Position numbers and translations under genes: made by a program. From Ianthella basta (taxonomy: Eukaryota > Porifera > Demospongiae > Verongiida > Ianthellidae), in NCBI GenBank assembly GCA_964019415.1, contig OZ025868.1, positions 3,416,643 through 3,480,642 on the forward strand: a stretch of DNA of 64,000 bases, read 5' to 3'. A model generated the notes under the pieces. The model made no database searches and was not told the origin of the DNA. It worked only from the letters and a program-made list of their open reading frames with translations. The first letter of the stretch is position 1, and each line of letters begins with the position of its first letter. Positions 48,107 to 64,000 of the stretch are shown here, in pieces.

Positions 48107-48394
48107 CACTGGCCTCAAATTAATAGCACACTAAAACATTGCAATCTGCCTCCTCTCTATAAATGTCAGTTAGAACTGGCCCACATACAGGTGGCCGTCT
48201 TAGACAGCTTTCACTGTAGTATCAAAGCACATGGGACTTATGCATGGCTAACCTGGTCACTCGTCTATGCACATACCTGTACTTGTGTGTAATGCTGTCT
48301 TTACAAACTGCATGGAGATATCAGTACATGTAAGATTGAAGTGTAATTGGACAGAACCGCATGACATGGGCCATTTCTCTGACTTCTGTTGTCT

Positions 48395-48702
48395 GCTCCA
48401 AGGTGTGCATACCTTCCCTTTTATGGACATGCTTTGCTAGTGGGTGTGGCAAACAGGCTTGCAGCTTAACTTCATTAGTGGCCCATTATATAGTCTTGCA
48501 GGAGGGGAAAATGCGGCAGACTGACCTGATTTGTGGTAATAAGGACTGAAGACTCAAGTTGTTTAAGGCAAGTAAAGAAGCGTTAGCTATAGCTAGATAT
48601 ATACTGTGTACAGTGTCCTTCTAGCCATTGATATGGCAGATGGAATTTTGTGCTTACTAGTCTTGTCTGTCACTTCACAACAGGTTCAGAGATACTGCAG
48701 CT
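48395..48702 (+). promoter_or_regulatory. 5' leader of the second near-intact membrane gene
   Basis: Same module as 15005-15286, with 'ctagtgggtgtggcaaacag' and the acceptor 'cacttcacaacag' just before the ATG. Confidence 0.5.
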
Positions 48703-49776
48703 ATGCCAGTGCCAACTTTGCCAGGAACACATTGGTCTGCTCCACAAGGGTTTTTCATTATTCCATATATATTTGGTAATATCCTTTGGATTTTACCACT
48801 ATTTGCCCTTTTTGCAACGGGTCTAATAGCTTATTGCAGGAGACGGAGAGCTGCAATTTGCACACCTCGCAATTATTGTTTACTGAAGTTGCAAGCACTC
48901 CTTGATCAAGCATTCACCTTGGGATACAGAAAAATATTTGTAGCAATGTTTCCCAGTCTCTTTAAGGAGCACAAGGACCGATACAAGGACAGAAGTAACA
49001 ATGGTACTGCAACAAGAGTGTTCATACTGTTTCTGGACAGAAGAGTGGAGAAAAATTTCAAAATCATAGCTTGGTTCTGCGTTTTGGCATTCTGTATATG
49101 TGTTTTAGCAATGCTAGTGTTCTTTTGCTACTTCCCAGTTGCTATTAGTGGGGAATGCTTTGAAAGCGATGACAAGAATCGAGATCTTTACTGCTACATA
49201 ATTAACTCTTCGAACAACACTTGGGACAGTTTGCCTGTGGACTGTGCCGCATACAACAGCACTGAGCTGGAAGAAATAGAGTTTGTGTGCTATGCGATAA
49301 CTATATTTGATTTCGGTATAGGACTTGCAGCAGCAGGAGCACTTGCTAAACTGGCTACAGTTAGCATTACCATCTACATCAGAGTGAGTGCAGCAGTTTA
49401 CAAGTGGAGCAGAGGCAACAAAGAACAATACTGTGGACTAAGTGCCAAGCGCATCTACACATCCTATCTTGTAGGCACTCTTCTTGCACTGAGTGTCTTG
49501 GCCATTATATCTTACAGTGTCTTCTTCACTGTGGAACGTAGCCGGCCAGCTGCAGTACTAAATCAGCCATCATACGCTGTATATATTGCATACGCCATGT
49601 TACCTATACTGCTGTATGTCCCTCTAGTCAGTATCATGCTTTCACTTGGTAAGCATTGCAGTCAAGAGGAATACATCAGCTATTGCATACACCAAATGCC
49701 TGATTGTGAGGATGACCGCGATGTACATGTGGAGCCAGCGTGGCCGGCTACGTTCCACAGTAAGAAGCCACTGTAA
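48703..49776 (+). CDS. Predicted five-pass membrane protein, paralog with altered C-terminus
   Basis: ATG-initiated, 357 codons. Hydrophobic segments lie at about 17-44, 120-147, 196-226, 253-276 and 291-316. The cytoplasmic LFKEHKDRYKDR and RVFILFLDRRVE motifs are kept. The loop between segments 2 and 3 (about 148-195) has the four conserved cysteines and three N-glycosylation sequons (NSS, NNT, NST). The protein ends AWPATFHSKKPL instead of the acidic tail of the paralog at 15287, because coding sequence after 'gtggagcca' passes into an inverted copy of the gene's own segment-4 region. It may still be functional with a shorter tail. Family function is not known to me. Confidence 0.75.
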   Translation: MPVPTLPGTHWSAPQGFFIIPYIFGNILWILPLFALFATGLIAYCRRRRAAICTPRNYCLLKLQALLDQAFTLGYRKIFVAMFPSLFKEHKDRYKDRSNNGTATRVFILFLDRRVEKNFKIIAWFCVLAFCICVLAMLVFFCYFPVAISGECFESDDKNRDLYCYIINSSNNTWDSLPVDCAAYNSTELEEIEFVCYAITIFDFGIGLAAAGALAKLATVSITIYIRVSAAVYKWSRGNKEQYCGLSAKRIYTSYLVGTLLALSVLAIISYSVFFTVERSRPAAVLNQPSYAVYIAYAMLPILLYVPLVSIMLSLGKHCSQEEYISYCIHQMPDCEDDRDVHVEPAWPATFHSKKPL

Positions 49777-49948
49777 GCTATAATGGCAAGACACTCAGTG
49801 CAAGAAGAGTGCATACACATGATGTGTAGATGCCGCTGGCCATTAGTCCACAGTATTGTTCCTTTGTTGCCTCTGCTCCATTGTAACTGCTGCATCACTC
49901 TGATGTAGATGGTAGGTTACGAATCAAATATAGTTATGCATAGCACAC

Positions 49949-49955
<7 letters not shown>
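49737..49955 (-). repeat. Inverted partial duplication of the membrane gene
   Basis: Reverse complement of parts of 49275-49556 (loop end, segment 3 exit, segment 4), with small deletions. It supplies the last twelve codons and stop of the 48703 ORF. Confidence 0.85.

Positions 49956-50040
<85 letters not shown>
49948..50040. repeat. (CA)n microsatellite
   Basis: About 45 CA units directly after the inverted duplication. Confidence 0.97.
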
Positions 50041-50042
<2 letters not shown>

Positions 50043-50960
50043 CATCAGTGCACATCACTGTATTATGCAATGAAGATGATCAACTATTATCATTTTATAG
50101 GTTAGACGGACTATCGTCTATATATATATGCTGACCGCATTAGAACCATTTCACTTATGCATTAATTGTTATTCACATAAGTATGCTTTTCCCAAGTTTA
50201 TCATGACCATTCATATATTGTCATGCACGTTCTAGTTTGATTTCTTGTCTCCTTTATAGCCCTCATTTACATTACCCATTAAATTTTACACTGTCTTATA
50301 AGTTGTCCTCTTGCTGTAATGGCACGTACCTCTGTTGGATTTGTATAAATGTATACTTCTCTTCAAACAAAGGATAGGACACTGTGCATGGGGGTGTTCA
50401 TAACCCTAAAGCATGCATCTCTTTGGCATTAATAATTATTGTAATGTACTTACAATCCTATTCTTCCATATAATCATGCATACACACTCACACAAGACAC
50501 ACAGTGTGCACATACTGTGCATATATACCTTTTACTGCAAAACAATTGACTCAGCAAGCCAGTGCAACATGATTCAGCTCTATGTAGTTTAGAATAGTGC
50601 ATTCCTCACCCACTACATATGTAGTAATGAAAGCACACTCTTCACACAGCACCAGCAGCTCAGCAGTCATGCTCCGCTGGATCCAGATGTACCCCCTGTA
50701 GTACAGTAGATGGGTCTTCCACCGCAACAGACACATGATTCCCCACCCAGTACATGCAGCAGGCAGTACAACGGAGCACACTCCTAAGGACCCTGCATTC
50801 ATAATTAATGTCACTGTGCATGTGGGGAAATGCTCAGAATATGAAGACTGTATTGCTGACAATGCATGTATCTTCCATGGTGCATGATTGTCTGCTTAGA
50901 CATGTTTGACCTGTTCCGCTTGCATAGTCACCTTATTGCATGTGTGTGCTTTGTGACTGT
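50041..50960. repeat. 3' flank of membrane-gene unit (third copy)
   Basis: Matches 16690-17460 and 42580-43196 in order. Nothing in it is supported as a gene. Confidence 0.8.
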
Positions 50961-50971
50961 ATGTGTTTTAA

Positions 50972-50973
<2 letters not shown>

Positions 50974-51054
<81 letters not shown>

Positions 51055-51231
51055 CTGTGTGTGTGCAACCAGTAACAAACTCTGATGGTCACGGCACCCC
51101 GAAGAATGGGCGACCAGCCACGGCCTAGAAGGGCCACGGCGCCCAGCAGCTACCCTACCCAGGGTTAGGGGTGTGAGTCCAGCCAACTCACCCCGACATT
51201 TAACTGGCTTTCGAAACGAGGCCTAGATCCC

Positions 51232-51298
<67 letters not shown>
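50974..51298. repeat. (GT)n and (CA)n tracts flanking a GC-richer 165-bp segment
   Basis: GT tract 50974-51066 and CA tract 51234-51298 are inverted relative to each other around a segment ('ggtcacggcaccccgaagaa', then 'ccacggcgcccagcagc') unlike its surroundings. I do not recognise the segment. Confidence 0.8.
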
Positions 51299-51749
51299 AC
51301 ACACACGTACACACACTCACGCACACACAATACACACATGCATACACACACTACACAGGTTGTTCTATGCAGCGTGTACACATAATTATATAGTACATAC
51401 AGTGACACTACAGTGCCGGCTTGATGGATCAAGGAAGCCACATGCATACATAATATAAGGAGGCAGTAGCCATGCAGATGCACCAACCAAGCACACTACT
51501 GTGTGATCACAAAAGCAACATTGCTATAAGAGATGAGCAGAGGTTATGGCTGATCATATATACTCTGATTGTAAATATAGTTACACTGATTGTACTGTGC
51601 TGGGCCACACAATTAATTCAATCCAGCCAGCTGTATTTGTGCATGAGTCAGAAACACTTTTACATTGGCTATTGCAGGTAGCCTCATGCCTAAGCCCTTT
51701 CAGTTAATTTATTTGTGAGGGAGAAGAATGTTTCTCCACTCACTCCCCT

Positions 51750-51771
51750 CCCCCCCCCCCCCCCCCCCCCA
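51750..51771. repeat. Poly-C tract
   Basis: About 22 C, a possible assembly weak point. Confidence 0.95.
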
Positions 51772-52252
51772 AGATGGCCTGGATAGCTACCAGGCTACTA
51801 TTGCAACAGCCTCAATGTCTATAAGGGAGGAGAGGGAGGCTGCACATACCTTGTTTACACTGGTTGTGTGCACCCACAGATTGATTACAGAGTCAGACCC
51901 AGCACCCCTCTCATGATCACCCTTGTGGTAGTGTGCCCCCCCACTGTTATAGTCATGACCTTGACCTATGACCTAGCTTGTAGTAACTGGTCATAACTGG
52001 ATTGCTTCTCAAAACAAGCTACTGTACACACACCAAATTAAGTGAGCTTATGTGGCAAGGTTATTGGGGCAAGCCAAAGCGAGTTACATGACTTGTCCTT
52101 GTGTAGGTCACAATCATGCTCTGCACATGCATGTACGTTGTGCTCACTCAGGCGTCCCCCGCATTGCTGTGCATTAGATCATGCACCTAATTACATATTT
52201 CTATAGATATATAGTTGTGCCAGAAGAGGGAGGGAGATGAAGGAATAAGGAG

Positions 52253-52316
52253 TCAACCTACAGTGACATCAAAAACCTCAATATGAAGTCAAGTGTTACA
52301 GGCACTGCTCAACTGA
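52253..52316 (+). pseudogene. SRPRA: SRPRA exon remnant (3' half)
   Basis: 'cctacagtgacatcaaaaac' then 'caatatgaagtca' and 'gttacaggcactgctcaac' plus TGA follow the second half of the exon copies at 919 and 4239 with several substitutions. Confidence 0.55.
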
Positions 52317-52599
52317 TCATGAATAAAACTATGATCCAATTCCCTTATTTGGAGTTACATACTAATTGATATGTTCCTTGTTAACCACTTACATTTATTA
52401 CTGTTAACCACACTGATAATGACATTCATCATGTCAAAAGCCAAGCTTCGGAGCCACTCACACCCAAAGCTACAGTGGTGATCCCATATGTCCGATATGC
52501 ATGTCTCTGAGTCCATTTGGCAGATCCTCAGTTCACTGGAGATCCAGACTTGTTTTCGCCCACACCGCACCCTACGGCAGACTCTGATGAACCTGAAGA

Positions 52600-53110
52600 A
52601 CCATATCCTGCTATATACAACAATGGGTGGGTGTATATAGTCTACAAGATCTCTGTACCTGCCTCAAGGTGCATGTATATACATTGGCCAGACCTGTCAG
52701 ACATTAGACCACTGGCTCAAGGAGCATAGAAGAGCACTGACCATGTGGAAACCACTTGATGACATGTGACTCGTGGACTGCATGCCCCCAACTGCCAATT
52801 GAGCCAGGTTTCCACTGGTCAGTGCTGTTCTATGCTCCTTGAGCCGGTGGTTTAATGTCTGACAGGTCTAGCCAATTGGCAGTTTGGGGCATGCAGTCCA
52901 CGAGTCACATGTCATCAAGTGGGATGAGGCTGAGGTGCGTGGTGGACAAACACCCACGCTACCACCAGAGATGCTCACTTGAGTCATGGCACATCAGGTC
53001 GGAGATTACAACAATGAACAGGGACAGTGGCAATCTACCACAGACTTACAACCTTTTCTCAGCCACCCGCTCAAACCACACACCCAGGGCCATGTTGGAT
53101 CACAGTATGC
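52600..53110 (+). mobile_element. Penelope-type GIY-YIG endonuclease remnant
   Basis: The plus strand encodes CMYIGQTCQTLDHWLKEHRR AL in one part and GHAVHESHVIKWDEAEV, then HPRYHQRCSLESWHI and TTMNRDSGNLPQTYN in the other. These are the two halves of the C-terminal GIY-YIG domain typical of Penelope-like retroelements. Between them (about 52754-52873) an inverted copy of the joint segment has been inserted, so the domain cannot be translated. No reverse transcriptase is found in the window next to it. Confidence 0.65.
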
Positions 53111-53723
53111 TCCCTTTTAAGGTGATAGCAGTGGCTCGAGTGGTCTGTTTTTATTCTGGTCATTCTAAGTCCAAGCAATGGGTAGTTACATACAGTACAT
53201 CACTCAATGAATTTAAATGCATCATGTGTGTATATATGTGCAATGATGCATGTAATGTTCATACATTCATGTGTGTATTCTCAAACGGCAATTTGCTGCA
53301 ATCAGCAACAATATTCCACTGCCTTTTCTGGGTATCATCATCATCGTCATCATCTGCAATTAGCAGGAATTTCTGTATGAAACTACCTATCATCACAGAA
53401 TCCCTCAGATCCGTGCAATTTGTCTGGTAGTTGTCACGTTTTGCTAATGTACAGTTTATACAGTATGCATATGGCAGTACTTGGTAGAGTGCTTCAAGTT
53501 TGCCAATTTAGCACAGTACACTAGTTGTGTGTTGATTGATACAAATTTTGCTGTATCCACACTTAATTTAAAGATGCACAAATTTAATAATTGTTTACAT
53601 GTAAGTATGTGTAGCACCCATGGGCATCAAAATTTGCATATTCGACAGAACAGAAGCAACAAGTGTGTAAAATAATGCAAAAGGTTGCACACAGTGTGCA
53701 ATAAGTGCCATAAAGCACAACAG

Positions 53724-64000
<10,277 letters not shown>

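Overview
This window is eukaryotic DNA from an invertebrate animal. A 26-exon gene runs through its right end with short GT-AG introns (many 80-400 bp), while the left four fifths are a mosaic of locally duplicated blocks, retrotransposon pieces and very long (GT)n/(CA)n tracts. A sponge or another early-branching metazoan is my best guess. That rests on the short introns, the lineage-specific membrane-protein family and the repeat style. No marker gene in the window settles it.

Right end (53.7-64 kb, minus strand): the only conserved multi-exon host gene, an Unc13D/BAIAP3-type (Munc13-4-like) vesicle-priming factor. I could assemble 26 exons whose reading phases all match. They give a C2A domain, a MUN/MHD region and a C2B domain, ending at a stop at 53724. 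The 5' end lies outside the window. Its introns hold (GT)n tracts, a CR1/L2-like LINE 3' end and a small inverted-repeat element.

Left and centre (0-53 kb): several duplicated modules are interleaved. (1) A family of five-pass membrane proteins with a Cys-rich extracellular loop: two near-complete ORFs (15287-16543, 48703-49776), one disrupted copy (41177-42411), two recombined fragments (3771-4029, 43197-43432) and one copy with the coding part missing (about 2738-3125). (2) A unit made of a (GT)n tract, a copy of the terminal coding exon of the SRP receptor alpha subunit (SRPRA), a spacer and a minus-strand coiled-coil repeat gene. It is present at 4030-7320 and 26735-30225, with a shorter version at 19545-21290. 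(3) A block seen at 11.4-13.1, 25.3-26.7 and 30.3-31.4 kb, plus an end at 1-720. (4) A block at 31.9-35.06 and 44.16-47.4 kb carrying 94-bp and 50-bp minisatellites. Comparing the copies exposes later insertions with empty-site evidence at 11925-12730, 35170-36985 and 47552-48106.

Transposons: a LINE with one intact 952-codon endonuclease/reverse-transcriptase ORF (37230-40088), two decayed LINE 3' ends that look like restriction-like-endonuclease types (18455-19361, 35170-36790), a Penelope-type GIY-YIG remnant (52600-53110), and a 3-kb element with terminal inverted repeats (22012-24980).

The most unusual points are these: repeated dispersal of one host exon (SRPRA) with its (GT)n-bearing intron; several module junctions lying in or beside GT tracts; and a paralogous coiled-coil family built from a 25-residue repeat whose hydrophobic spacing fits one hendecad plus two heptads. 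Exon structures and family names come from reading the sequence only. No database search was possible.
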